This document shows, piece by piece, positions 13,576-24,819 of a stretch of DNA of 64,000 nt. The notes below the pieces were generated by a model. The model had not been told where the DNA came from. It saw only the letters and a list, made by a program, of their open reading frames with translations, and searched no databases. The translations under genes and the position numbers were made by a program. The stretch covers positions 16,675,014 to 16,739,013 of the forward strand of contig NC_133403.1 of the NCBI RefSeq assembly GCF_047511655.1, written 5' to 3'. The first letter of the stretch is position 1. The number at the start of each line of letters is the position of its first letter. The DNA comes from Castor canadensis. Taxonomy: Eukaryota > Chordata > Mammalia > Rodentia > Castoridae.

Positions 13576-13984
13576 TTTTTTCCGCTTTGGAGTCCAGTTA
13601 CATTTTCACCACTGTCAATTTATTCCTCCCAATTTTATGGAAGAGAAGCTTTGGTATCATCTAACTATTCCTGCCTTTAGTTAATTCATGGGCCTCACCC
13701 AGTAAGGAGTCAGTGCTCTTCAGAAAACCAGCTTTTAAGCCCCTGTTACATATGTATGTTGAACATGTGACCACCGAAGATAAAGACAAAGGAACTTACT
13801 GGTGCTATGTGTCACTCACTGTAGCCCTACTCCCTTTCCTCCCAGACCAAGTACTGCATTTAATCCTAGTACTGCAAAACAAAAGAAACAAACAAAATCC
13901 AAAAGAAACAAATAAAAATTTCTGAAAAGTCTTCTTTCAGCATTAAGAAAATATCTTCATAATCTGGGGCTAGCTAGATATAGT

Positions 13985-14082
13985 TTTTGTTTTTCTGTGT
14001 TGCAGACCGAACTGAGGACATTGCACAATCTAAACAAGCAAGTGGTCTAGGATGGAGCTATTTCCCAGCCCCAGAGTGCTTA
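13985..14082 (-). repeat. ID-like SINE fragment, antisense
   Basis: Antisense ID-like half: 'gaactgaggacattgcacaatc...aagcaagtggtct'. Diverged. Confidence 0.55.
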
Positions 14083-14397
14083 AAGACTTGATACCAAAAC
14101 CAAAAATCCATATAGGGAAAAATAAATACAATTGGATTTTTTCATAACTTAAAACGAAGACTGTATGTTAGGAGAGAGAGAATATATATGCAAGTCATAT
14201 AATCAACAAAGAACTACTACATGAATATATAAAGTTCTCTCAAAACTCAAGAGTAAAAAAAGCACTCTAAATAGAACACAAGCAAAAGTTATGAAGAGCT
14301 TTTTCCCAGAAGAAGATTCCCAGATAAGGAGTATCTACCTGAAAACATGTTTAACACCATTAGCCCTTGAGGAAATGCAGACTAAGACTTCAATAAA

Positions 14398-14675
14398 AGG
14401 GCAGGTGTGTAGCTAGGTTCTTGCCTAGCATGTGCAAGGCCCTGGGCTCCAATCCCAGCCTTCAAAATAAAAACAAAACAGCAGAGTGCTGGTGACTCAG
14501 GCCTGTAATCATAGCTACTCAGAAGGCAGCATTCAGGAGGATCACAGTTCAAAGCCAGACTGGGTAAATAGCTGGTGAAGACCTATCTCAAAAAAACCCA
14601 ATACAAGAGAGAACTGATGAACTGGCTCAAGATGTAGGCTTGAGTTCAAACCCCAGAACTGCAAAAAAAAAAAAA
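14398..14675 (+). repeat. ID-like SINE followed by B1+ID dimer
   Basis: An ID-like copy (about 14398-14480, 'gccctgggctccaatcccagc') is followed by a full dimer (about 14486-14675) ending in a long A run at about 14661-14675. Confidence 0.8.
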
Positions 14676-16700
14676 AGAAGAAAAGCAATCATTCTTTATT
14701 CCTGTCTGCCCCCTGCAACCTTGAAAACACAGACACAATATGTCTTTTCCTTTCCAGGTCCTTACCCAGCTCCTTTACCCTCAGGTAGACACTGTAGGGA
14801 CACTCACCAGGATCCTTGCCCCTCCAATTCTGTTCTTTTCAAGCCAGTAAAATCTGTGCAGGTATTTCTCTCATCCCACCCCAAAGAAATAAAAACACTG
14901 CCTGGTGTTTTCACACTGTACTACAGAACCTGCAGAGATCCTGCCCACCCACTGCCCACTCACCTCCTCACCCACTGTCTTACACCATTTCCCCCCATGG
15001 CCGTCAAACTATCTGTTCATAATGCCCAAATATTCTCCCTTATATTCTCAGGGTTCTTTACCATCAGAGGTCAGCTTACCTGTTTCCTCTTGTTATACCC
15101 TCATTGTCTGGCTACCCTATTGTAACGGTCTATAAAGCATATTTTGCTATCTGTATATCAGTCAGTGTTCTCTACAGAAACAGGAACAATAGAATGTATG
15201 TATAATTATAAGAGGGGATTTATTAAATTGCCTTATGTGACCAGAGGCTGGAGAGTCCCACAATGGTTGTGTGCAGACTGAAGAGACTGGGAAACCAGTA
15301 GCTGGAAGCCTCAGAACAAGAGAGCCCACTGCTAAGCAGACACTCACTACATGACCCATGCCTCCAGACCTGTTCTGTTTTTTGGGTTTTTTTGACCCAA
15401 CAAGCTGAGAGTCAGCAAACTGCTCACTGGGTGGTTTAGAAATCATGCCCCACTTTGCCCAGTCACTCACACAGCCAGACCAATGGCGGTAGCTTGTGTG
15501 GCAGGGTGGGGCGGGACTTGGGCCTCCAAGTGCCATGAGGGTCTGGGTAAGAGGCTGAGGTACTGACTTCTGGCAGATACCAGGCGTGGGACAGCAAAGA
15601 TGCCAGCTCTGTTGTCTGGGCCCCTGTTAAGGCGGGTGGTGGCAGCTGCAGCAGGGAGACAGTAGCAAGGCTGCCTCCATCCAGTCTGCCCCATGGGAGC
15701 GCTAAACTGACAGGGCAGGGATGCTCTGTCCTGGGGGGAAACCCCAATCTCTGTGTCATGGCAGGCCTTGCACAGCTCTGGGGTATGGATTCCAGAGGTG
15801 AGGTAAGTTGCAGGTCAGTAACCCTGGGCTGTGGGTTCCTCCCAGGTGTCTTGGGTGGCCAGGCCTTTGACACGTCAGTGAGAGCCCTGCAGCCCAGGTC
15901 TGCAGGGGACCCAAAGCAGTTGTTCCCTCCTGACTCCACAATATTTTTAGAAAGGGAATCCAGTTTCCAGAGTGCACATGGTCCAGCCTTGGCCTCAGCC
16001 TTGGCCACTGCCCACCAAGCTTGTGGGCAGCACCACCCCACATGCTGGTGGGGCATGTTGAGGGGAGGGATGCTGTGCTGGAAGGGAAGGAGGAGGGAGT
16101 TAGAGAATAGGAAGGGGAAAAGGGGTAGGAGAATGAGGAGCTAGTGCTCTCTGGAAACCTCATCAAGAGGCCTTTTGGAGGCTCCTAGGAGCTGGTGCCA
16201 AGGTGCAGCCATGAACCCCACGACCACCTCTGGAGGGGGTGAGGGCATCTGCAGTGGACCAGACTGGTGTCTTGCTCTGACCCAGGCCTCTAGAGGAGGA
16301 AGAGAACCTCACTGCTCAGACCCCAACATTGTTCTGCTCCCATCAATCCTCAGCAGAAACTGCTATCTCCATCCTGGGGAGTGACAACCCACACCACAGG
16401 GAGGCATTTGGGGAGAGACATCAAGCCCAGATGTTGTAAGCCCTGGCAGGGTTGTTGAAGAAAACTGGCCCTGAGTGCTTGCATGCCCATGAGGATTTCC
16501 CTGGCCACCCCGTGCCCAGTACCTGAGATAAACTGGGAAAATTATGGCAGCTACTTGCATGGACCTGTAACTGACTTAGCTCTTGGTGACTTTGTGTGCT
16601 TGAATTGTCTAAAGATGGGGTGCTGAAGGGCAGGAACGGTGAGGCTTTCTAATAATACTTGAAAATTAATAATAAGCAACATTTCCTCATTATTTTCCAG
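14676..16700. other. GC-richer stretch, open frames but no recognised gene
   Basis: Several open frames of 124-197 codons overlap on both strands between 14640 and 16166, mainly because the local GC content is higher. I see no domain and no consistent splice structure. Around 15150-15330 the phrase 'cagtgttctctacagaaacagg...gggatttattaa' resembles the edge of an ancient mammalian repeat (antisense), tentatively an old L1-type 3' end. Confidence 0.35.
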
Positions 16701-16801
16701 GGGACAACCTTACTGAAATGGTGCTGCAATTGCTGTGCAAAGAAATCCTGGGGTGAAGAACGTAAAAAATCTACCTTCTGTGGTTCAAGGTCAAGTTGGG
16801 T
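16701..16801 (+). other. Exon-like segment, unrecognised
   Basis: A 101-nt stretch sits between a good acceptor (pyrimidine-rich ...TTTTCCAG) and a good donor (GTAAGT). It is open in one frame for 33 codons and rich in Cys and Lys (it includes KWCCNCCAKKSWGEE). I cannot match it to a family. About 600 nt downstream (17416) lies an AATAAA preceded by sequence that could pass for a 3' UTR. This could be an exon of a real gene or transcript, or chance. Confidence 0.3.
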
Positions 16802-18037
16802 GTAAGTGGGAAGCTGGGGGTTCCTGAGAGAGCTTACTCACTCCAGGTGTCTTTTTCTTTTTCGTGCTCAAAGAAGGTACCCTGACCGCTTTGCCACCTC
16901 ATGAAGTCTCTCTAGGACACTCAGGCAGAGTGGGGCACATGAAGAGAGTTATTTGCTTTTCATGCTTTACCCTTTCCAGAATTCCATGGCCACTCTGGGC
17001 TATACCACCAGCTTTCTCAGAAGCAGGCATAAATTATTTCTGTCCTCCCAACCAGCTTTCCTTATTTATGGTGTGTGTGGGATTGGCTGAAAACCCCAGG
17101 CTCTTCTACACTGTTATGGACTCTGGAAGCATCAATGCGCCTGACCTCTGCAGTTCATTGAGAAGCCAGCTCTTTGTGAGTGACTGAAACTTTTTTAAAA
17201 TCTGACTCTCAAGGAGGACAAATCATTAGCTTTACCATTGTGAAACTTAACCCTTTAGTAATGTGTCCCCCTTTCCCAACTTTAATGTAGCTAAACCAAT
17301 TTTTTAAAGTTTGTTCATCTTCCAGGTGTAGCTGTTGACCACACACTTCACAAATGAGTGTCTGAAACTATAGCAGTTCTGATTTATAGTGTTTCTTAAT
17401 TAAAATGTCTGCTGAATAAATTTGGTTTTTGCTGTGGGGAAAAAGTGCTGTTCTTGCTGATGCTACCAGATGTCAGTCATCAACAAAGCTGGGGCACGTT
17501 ATTGATGATGTGAAAACATGAGTTGATGTTTTCAGCATCAGATTATCTACATTGACTAATGTTAGTCCTGGAAAAGAACAGTGATTGCTATAGTGTAGGA
17601 TTTACACTGGTGATAGGAAGACCAGGAAAGTTTTTTTTGCAACCTGAAATGCCTCCTTGATTGTATGACCAAAGACTCCAAACTACTACATCATTGTGAG
17701 TATCCTTGGATACTTACACAGACCATCTAGGGACAATGGATTGCCAACCCCCCTCCACACACATCCAATTTCCTCACATATCCAGGAGTTGACTACCGGA
17801 ATTGAGTTTGTAGTGGCCATAGTAAGATATGAGTAATGAACACAAAGATTAAACATTAGCCAGCTAACAGATGCCTTTATTTCTACAATTGTACAAGAGA
17901 AAATTAGTGTAATCTCATTTAGAATTAGAGATGGCCCACAGTGCATAAAACACAACCAAAGTCCTGTGAGAATGATGGGGTACAACCAGTATAAGTTTTG
18001 ATACATTATGTATAAGATATACATTATGGTTTATGTG
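16802..18037. other. No gene assigned
   Basis: A 107-codon open frame (16864-17187) follows the exon-like segment, and a UTR-like AT-rich stretch with AATAAA ends near 17421. Neither shows a known domain. The minus-strand frame at 17686-18024 has no motif either. Confidence 0.3.
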
Positions 18038-18262
18038 ATTTTTTTTGCCAACACAAGGGTTTGAACTCAGGGCCTCACAACTTCTAGGTAGACAGTCGAC
18101 ACTCTTATCACTTGAGCCACTCTACCAGCCAATTATTTGTAATGGGTTTTTTCATCATAGGGTCTCATGAGCTATTTGTCCTGGGCTGCCTTCCAGCCAT
18201 GCTCCTCCTGGTCTCTGAGTAGCTAGGATTCCAGGCATGAGCCACTGCTGCCCAGCAATAGC
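18038..18262 (-). repeat. B1+ID dimeric SINE, antisense
   Basis: 'gaactcagggcctcacaacttctagg' plus 'cttgagccactctaccagcc' (ID half), then 'agggtctcatgagctatttgtcctgggctg' (B1 half). Confidence 0.8.
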
Positions 18263-18404
18263 ACATCTTTATATTGGAACCTGGTTGCAAAAGAATGAGA
18301 AAACATGTTAATTCATGGGACAAGGACAAGAAGTCCTTTGGAACAGAGACCAAGAGCAATAATTAGTACACAAGGGCTAAATTAGGAGCTATTATACAGA
18401 AAAC

Positions 18405-18500
18405 ATTGGGAAGGATACTGGGATGTGTAGTGTGTGCTCAACATGAACAAGTCCTGGATTCAATCTCAGCACCAAAAAAGAAAAGAAAAAAGCAAAGAAA
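18405..18500 (+). repeat. ID-like SINE
   Basis: 'gtgtgctcaacatgaacaagtcctggattcaatctcagcacc' followed by an A-rich tail. Confidence 0.65.
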
Positions 18501-19279
18501 GCATTGAGAGCAGCTGATGAAGACAATGGTTAAGTACATTGCAGTAGATCCTGTTGATGAATTATGCTGTCATTTTGAATGATGATTTAAAAAAGCTTTA
18601 GAGTCCTAACTCTTCATTCTTGATTCTATGTAAATTTTAAATCTTTAATCCCTAAATCACAGAGATATATGAATGGAAAGATGACGGTAAAAAGAAGGTA
18701 CTCAACAAGTAGTGAATGCATGCTTATTACTGTGTATCAAATGAGAAGAGTGTGTATGATTTTTAACTTTTAATACAAATTGTGTCTGTACACTAGTGTT
18801 ACAAACATCATGTTAGTACATATATATTTAAACATGAATAGGAAAAAACAAAAGGATAACAGCACCATCATGCCAACCATAGATAGGAAGTCTGAGTTTA
18901 ACAAAATACAGTATAGCATTCACTGGCATTTATCTGCCATCTTTCAAACATTAAAATGCCAGAGTTGTAATGAAATTGAAATAGGTTATAGATGTTTCAC
19001 ATGTTTAATATACATAATCATGTAGCTAAGTTTGAATTTTTATTTTTTTCCTGGACACCAAAAAAGAAAATTGGGGTGTTACTGAATACCACAATACAAG
19101 ATTGAGCATAAACAGTTCTATAAGGAATAGCAATCATTTGGTGTTGGATAAAGTAAAAGTATGTTGCTGCTAAAGCAGAAAATTCAAGGAGAGTACATAA
19201 ACCAGCACACTGGGAACAGGTGGCTTCTTTGAAGATTGCCTGGTAGATAACAGGTGGTCTAGCTCCTCCCAAAATGACT
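18501..19279. other. AT-rich stretch, no gene assigned
   Basis: No supported feature. The 84-codon minus-strand frame at 19018-19272 has no recognised domain. Confidence 0.35.
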
Positions 19280-19860
19280 CAAAAATGCACCTTTTGTGGT
19301 AAAAGTAACAACTAATTGAAGCATCCAGAGTGAGAAGGATGATGACTACAAGGGTTTAGCCCAACAAGGTCATGCACATAGGGGAAAATTCTTGGGGCAA
19401 AGTAACCCATTTGTTCTAGACCACCTAATTACAACCTAATGGGTTTGGACTGCAACTCATGCCTACTATTATAATGAGTGAATTCACACGTACAATATGC
19501 CTTATCAATCAAATCTATCATTTACCTAAAGCTACTCCTAAGTACTACCCAAATTCTCCCCATCTTTCTCACCCCACATATAAGCATACAAATTCCCACC
19601 TTAATCAAAGTATAAGGCTCTTGAGCTCCAGGTACTGCTCTTGATCAACCTTGCTTTGAGCCCACTACATCTCCCTCCTCTCATGGAGTGTACTTTCTGC
19701 CTTCACTTTCAATAAAGTTTTGCTGCTGCTTTGCAATCTGTTTGTCTCCATCCAGTTCTTTGTTCATGATGCCAGATACCTGAGATCTCAACCACGGACT
19801 TCTGAGACCACCCACTGCTAATACTATGAAGTACATCTGGGGCACATTCATCTAGAGTGA
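19280..19860 (+). mobile_element. Probable solo LTR (ERV1-like)
   Basis: The layout fits a retroviral LTR: an upstream U3-like block, a TATA-like element near 19577, and an AATAAA at 19711-19716. After that comes a U5-like segment with wording typical of gamma-type LTRs ('tttgctgctgctttgcaatctgtttgtctcc'). No internal retroviral genes are seen on either side, so a solitary LTR is the simplest reading. The exact ends and target-site duplication were not determined. Confidence 0.5.
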
Positions 19861-19869
19861 CTTTCCCCA

Positions 19870-20590
19870 CAATTTATTTTTCTTTTATTTTGTCACTTTT
19901 ACATTTACTTACATGTGTATACATTTTTTTCATTCCCCTCAACCCCCTCCCAACACCTCTTGCTCCCCCGCTTTCTGGCAGAACCTGTTCTGCCCTCTAG
20001 TTCTCTGATTTTGTTGAAGAGAAAACATAGGAGATAATAAGAAAGACATAGCATTTTTGCTAGTTTGAGATAAAGAGGGCTATACAGAGTGATTCCTAGC
20101 ATTGTTTCCATGCACTTTTGTATTGTATCACACATTGTTTCATCTCTGCCAGACCACTTCACTACTTTCTGCTCCCTTCCCATACTGGCCTCTGCCAGTT
20201 TAAGATTACTTTATTTGCTCTTGTACAGACAGCACATCAACCACATTTGGTGTTTTTGTTTCCTTTCCTTTTCCTATTCCTCCTGTGCATGTTCTCCCCT
20301 TAGTGTGTGACCCATGTCCAATATTACTTCATTTGTTTTGGATATAGAATCCACATATGAGGGAGAATGTGTGATTTTTGGCCTTCTGAGCCTGGCTAAC
20401 TTTGCTTAAGATGATGTTTTCCAGTTCCATCTATTACTTCAATATGACAAAATTTCATTCTTCTTTGTGGCTAAGTAAAATTCCATTGAGTATAAATACC
20501 ACATTGTCTTAATCCATTCATTGGACACACATCTATATGTATGAATCAATACACATTCATATAGTGTTTGTATATAAATGATATACCTTC
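19870..20590 (-). mobile_element. LINE-1 3' end, antisense
   Basis: Antisense L1 3' UTR and ORF2 end: 'cttacatgtgtatacat', 'cagaacctgttctgccctctag', 'catatgagggagaatgtgtg', then the classical ORF2-end phrase 'gatgttttccagttccatct' and 'taaaattccattgagtata'. A very similar copy lies at about 63.2-63.8 kb. Confidence 0.85.
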
Positions 20591-21203
20591 TTAAAATGAC
20601 CTAAATCTTTACACTTGTGATTTACCAAATAACTAGCAACTACAGCAGCAGTATTCTACATTCTATATTCTTTAATTTCACAAAATACTTTGATGTAAAT
20701 TATTTCCAGTAACAGTTTCTGTGACCAAAGATCAAGTTAAATTAATATACTCCACTGGTTGAATTATGTGAAAATGTGAGAAACATATCACCACATGCTT
20801 ATAGTGTTAGGTCATCCCCATAGCCACAGCATTTGGGATCTGGACATGAACTTGACAGGCGAGATTAACTTTCATGTTGTAGTTCACCTCCTTGCAGGTC
20901 AGAGACATTTAAAGCTGCCTGTGCTCAGCTCCTTCTGTGCTGCTATCCCTGCATCCTAATCTGCAGCCATGGCTGTTCAAGACTCCTCTAGATGCTGTTT
21001 TGAGAAAAGGTGTGTCACTGTGTCACCCAGGTGTATATTTGGGTGTTCTTTGTGGAAATTTGGAATTATGGTTTTGAGGAAACCCTTAGGTCAATGTGAA
21101 GAGATCATGAGGAACAAAATGAGAATGTTTTGAGAAAAATTGGTTATTAGGTGAAATAATTATTAGTAGTTGGAATGACTTTATCTGATATTTGCTTTTT
21201 TAG
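20591..21203. other. Non-repeat stretch with first-exon-like patch
   Basis: Around 20900-21010 there is a TTTAAAG box, a CT-rich leader, an ATG in strong context (gcagccATGG at 20969) and a possible donor (AAAAG/GTGTGT at 21009/21010). The reading phase does not fit the exon-like segment that follows, so I do not call a gene. Confidence 0.25.
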
Positions 21204-21380
21204 AAAATCATTCAGGAAATACACAAATCATATTCTGTGGCATGGCCCCTTCAGAAGATCTGAGAAGCCAGCTTGGACATTTAAAATCAGAACTGTCATT
21301 TCTACATGTGCTGAATGTCTTCAGTATGAGAAATTCTGCAGGACGACAAGGACTGCTGACCTCTAAGATAACCAAAAAGG
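21204..21380 (+). other. Exon-like segment, unrecognised (59 codons)
   Basis: A 177-nt stretch sits between an acceptor with a T-rich tract (...TTTTTTAG) and a strong donor (GTGAGC). One frame is open throughout (2-nt entry overhang, 1-nt exit), giving a leucine-rich, helix-prone peptide that includes SEDLRSQLGHLKSELSFLHV. The exon is symmetric in phase (length divisible by 3). I considered rodent-expanded coiled-coil families but cannot support any one. It could be a live exon or the relic of one. Confidence 0.35.
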
Positions 21381-21524
21381 GTGAGCATTATTTTAATCTG
21401 GAAGTACATTTGATGCTCATCTTTTTATGCACAGGAACTTGGTTATCATAATGTTGAATTAAGATTCTGCAAGTTCACTGTCATGGTGTACTTGTGCAGT
21501 GAGGCATCTTTTGAACAGCATAGT

Positions 21525-21885
21525 TGCTCAGTACTTTATTTGTGGCACTAGGGAGTGAATTCAGGCCTTGTGCCAGCTAGAGAGGTGCTCCAACTCTTCA
21601 GTCACAGTCCAGCCCCCAATCTCTTAAAAGTCACCTAGGGAAATATTAAAGAACAAAACAGTGTCCTTGAATACTTTACTAGTCTAGTAAGAGTAGCGTG
21701 GTACTTCTGATTTTGACAAATCCCAGTACCTCATACATGCTAAGCAAGTGCTGTACCACTTGAGCCATGTGGTCAGCCTTTTTATGTTTTTGAGACAAGT
21801 TGTGCATCATAGCCTGGGCTGGCCTCATGTTTCATCTGCCCACTTGCTGGCATACAGGTGTGACCATTACACCCAGCATTAATTT
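21525..21885 (-). repeat. Two antisense SINE copies
   Basis: ID-like half at about 21525-21620 ('gtgaattcaggccttgtgccagctagagaggtgctcc') and an ID+B1 dimer at about 21710-21885 ('cccagtacctcatacatgctaagcaagtgctgtacc', 'agcctgggctggcctc'). Confidence 0.7.
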
Positions 21886-22309
21886 ATAAATCTTACAATT
21901 AATCACTCACAACAAAGATGCCTCACTGTACTGTACTACTTCTAACTGTCATTGCCTATGGTCCATAATTGATCAGTAGCTGAAGCTTTTGCCAGACGGA
22001 AGTGATGTGGTCATAATGACTAAGTTTTATTGCCAAGGATCTAATGTGCTGAGAAGTGAGAGGAAGGAAATTTACTGTTGCAAGAGAATGTGAGGAAATT
22101 TGTTTGGACAACAACAACATTCTTTAGCAGAAATAATTTTGGAAGTGCTTTCTGATTTTTCTACTGAAATAACTCTTAGGAGAGGGAGAGAGCTCAGTGG
22201 GTCTTCAGCAGCTGACTGCAGGGGCATTTTCAATTACTTATATAATTGAAGTGATGCAATTTAGAGACTTGAAATTATTTGAAAGGAAGAGAGGGGATTC
22301 AGAAAGTAC

Positions 22310-22408
22310 GGCCAGACTGGGTTTGCAGAGCAACTTGAGCAGTAGAGTGCCTGCCTAGCAAGAGTAAGTCCCTGAGTTCAAACCCAGTCCCACTGAAAAT
22401 AAAAAAGT
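22310..22408 (+). repeat. ID-like SINE
   Basis: 'cagagcaacttgagcagtagagtgcctgcctagcaagag' and 'gagttcaaacccagtcccactg' with an A-rich tail. Confidence 0.8.
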
Positions 22409-22439
22409 AAGGGTAGCCATGTGTGAAACTTTTAAATCT

Positions 22440-22985
22440 ATCTATTCATTGGTGGTACTGGGGTTTGAACTCAGAGCCTCATATTTGCAAGGCAGTGCTC
22501 TACCACTTAAGTAACTCTTTTTCTGTGTGTGTTGAGTTGTTTTGAGATAAGGTCTCACATGGTATTTGCTCAGTCTGGCATTGAATCATGATCATTTCTG
22601 TGTAGCTCAGATTGCAGACATGAGTTACCAGCACTCAGTTGACAATCTTGAGTAGTAGTCACCCACCTAGGGTGGTTCTCAGACCTCAACCCCCCTCACT
22701 GTGGGACCTTATGCAGAAGGATTACAGTCATGTACCACCATGCCTAACTTATTGATCAAGATGGGGGTCTTTCAACATTTTGGAGTTTGTTTGGTGGTAC
22801 TGGACTTTGATCTGAGGACATTGTACATGCACAGGCAGTCTGCCACTTGAGCCACACCTCTACACCAAGTCTTGCTAACTTATTGCCTGAATTTTACTAG
22901 AATCATGATTTTCTAATGTCTGCTTCCCAAGTAGCTGGGATTTCTACAGGCATGAACCACTGAGCCTGGCCCCCGTTCTTTACCT
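22440..22985 (-). repeat. Two antisense B1+ID SINEs
   Basis: First copy about 22440-22640, second about 22770-22980 (ID half 'ctgaggacattgtacatgcacaggcagtctgccacttgagcc', then B1 half 'cccaagtagctgggatttctacaggcatgaaccactgagcctggc'). A degraded B1 piece lies between them. Confidence 0.75.
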
Positions 22986-23474
22986 TTTATTTTTTTCATG
23001 ATTTCTCAGCACTATACTGATGAGGACTTTTCTTGCCTTTTGTCAGCTCTAAAAGCATCTTGTGAAGAGTAAGTGCTATGGCTTAATAGTTGATCATTTT
23101 GAACTGCAAATATTCTGGTGTTCATTACTTTTTATAAAAAATATACTCTCACTGTTGAAAATTTTTTCCTAAATTTTACTAAGACTACAGATCTTTAAAT
23201 TAAGGAAATTCAGAGAACTCCCAAAAGAACAAACACAGCAAAAACATATAAAACTAATTGCTAAAATATGTTTAAAAAAAAGAGCACTGTCTGGATTTCC
23301 CAAAATTCACAATAGTGGTTATGTCTGGGGAGAAGAATGGCAAGGCTTCAAGTGTATTAGTAAATTCTATTCTTCTAGAAAACTAAGGCATACATAAGTA
23401 TTTTTCTTTAAATTGTGTGTACATGTTTGTGCATATAGTGTAGAGATCATAATAAATAGAATATTAATGAAGCC

Positions 23475-23722
23475 CATCTTTTTTCTGTGTGTGGTTCTGG
23501 GGAAGGAACTCAGAGCCTTGCACATGTTAGGCAAGTGCTCTTTCAGTGAGCTGCATCCCAAGCCCTCCATTCTTCTGTTACTTATAAGAAGTGTAGCCAT
23601 TCCTAGTTACACTTCTTCATTTAAAAAAATATTCTGGGGCTGGCAGAGTGGCTCAAGCAGTAAGAGTGCCTGCCTAGAAAGCATGAGGCCTTGCATTCAA
23701 ACCCCAGTGTCACCAAAAAAAT
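23475..23722. repeat. Antisense ID-like SINE and sense ID-like SINE
   Basis: Antisense copy at about 23485-23570 ('ggaactcagagccttgcacatgttaggcaagtgctc'). Sense copy at about 23632-23722 ('ggctggcagagtggctcaagcagtaagagtgcctgcctag...aaaccccagtgtcacc'). The 177-codon frame through here is not a gene. Confidence 0.8.
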
Positions 23723-24184
23723 TTGTGTTAAAAGTAACAAACACAGACATTACAATTTGGCACACTGTTTATCTTTACAAGCAATTTACACATACATTTT
23801 ATACTACCATAAAGAAAAGAAATGAAGTCTGGACCTCAGACAATTCAAAATATAGCTGTGGTCCTGAGTTTGTTGTCTACAAAATAAAGAGGTTGAACTG
23901 GGTTATTTTTACCTTCATCCAAAATACCATGTTTACTGCATTTTGACATATTTGTTTTCAAGTAGAAAGCACAAGGTCACCTAGTTTTCTTCTATGTTAT
24001 TTCCTATGAGTTTTATAGTTTTGTGTTTTACATGTATGTCTGTCATCAATTTTGCATTAATTTTTATAAAAGTTGTAACTCATGTCTAGATTTACTTACT
24101 TATTGCATGTGGATGTCCAGCATCTTCTGTGGAATAGATGGTCCTTTCTCCATTGAATTTCCTTGGCTCCTTTGTCAGGAATCA

Positions 24185-24530
24185 CTTTATAGTCGGGGTG
24201 GTGGCTCTTGTCTATAATCTCAGCTGCTCTGGAGGTGGAGATCAGGAGGGTAGTGGTTCAGGGTCAGCAGGAGCCAAAATTTGATGTGAGTTCATCTTGA
24301 CAAATAAGCTTGTTGTGAAGGTGCATGTCTCTAATCCCAGTACATAGGAGACTGTCCATAGGAAGATCACTGTCTCAGGCCAACCTGAGTGAAAAGCACC
24401 AGACCCTATGTGAAAAACAACTAAAACAGAAAAGGACTGAGGGTGTGGCCCAAGCTATAGAGTGCCTGCATAACAAATGTGAGGCCCTGAATTCCAACTC
24501 AATTCTCCTCACCACACTGTGAAAGAAAAT
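24185..24530 (+). repeat. Two sense SINE units
   Basis: A B1-like start ('gtggtggctcttgtctataatctcagctg'), a second B1-like copy ('gtgcatgtctctaatcccagtac') and an ID half ('gggtgtggcccaagctatagagtgcctgc'). Confidence 0.7.
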
Positions 24531-24684
24531 CAGTTTACTGTGTTTGTGAATCTATTTCTGGACTCGATTACACCACACTCTTTATTAGTGTAAATGGTAA
24601 GTCTCAAAATTCGGTAGAGTCAATTCTCTGACCTCATTCTTCAGTATTTTGCTGGCTGATCTGCATCTTTTACCTTTTATCTTG

Positions 24685-24770
24685 CTGCTGTGCTGTGATT
24701 GAACTCAGAGCCTTGTGCTTGGTAGGCATGCAGTCAATCTCTTAACTATATCCCCATCTTCTGCCTTTCC
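24685..24770 (-). repeat. ID-like SINE fragment, antisense
   Basis: 'gattgaactcagagccttgtgcttggtaggcatgcagtc', antisense ID. Confidence 0.65.
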
Positions 24771-24819
24771 AGATAAACTAGAGATTGTCATTTTTCTGCC
24801 TTGCATTTATTTACCTATT

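Noticed and set aside
14640-15125. 161-codon open frame
   Set aside because: Begins in a SINE poly(A) tail and is low complexity in part. No domain is visible.
15463-16166. Overlapping open frames of up to 197 codons on both strands
   Set aside because: They follow local GC-richness, overlap on both strands, and show no domain or splice context.
20969-21380. Strong-Kozak ATG at 20969 joined to the exon-like segment at 21204 as a gene start
   Set aside because: The first segment leaves in phase 2 and the second needs an incoming phase of 1, so the join shifts the frame.
23413-23946. 177-codon open frame
   Set aside because: It runs straight through an antisense and a sense SINE, so it is not a gene.
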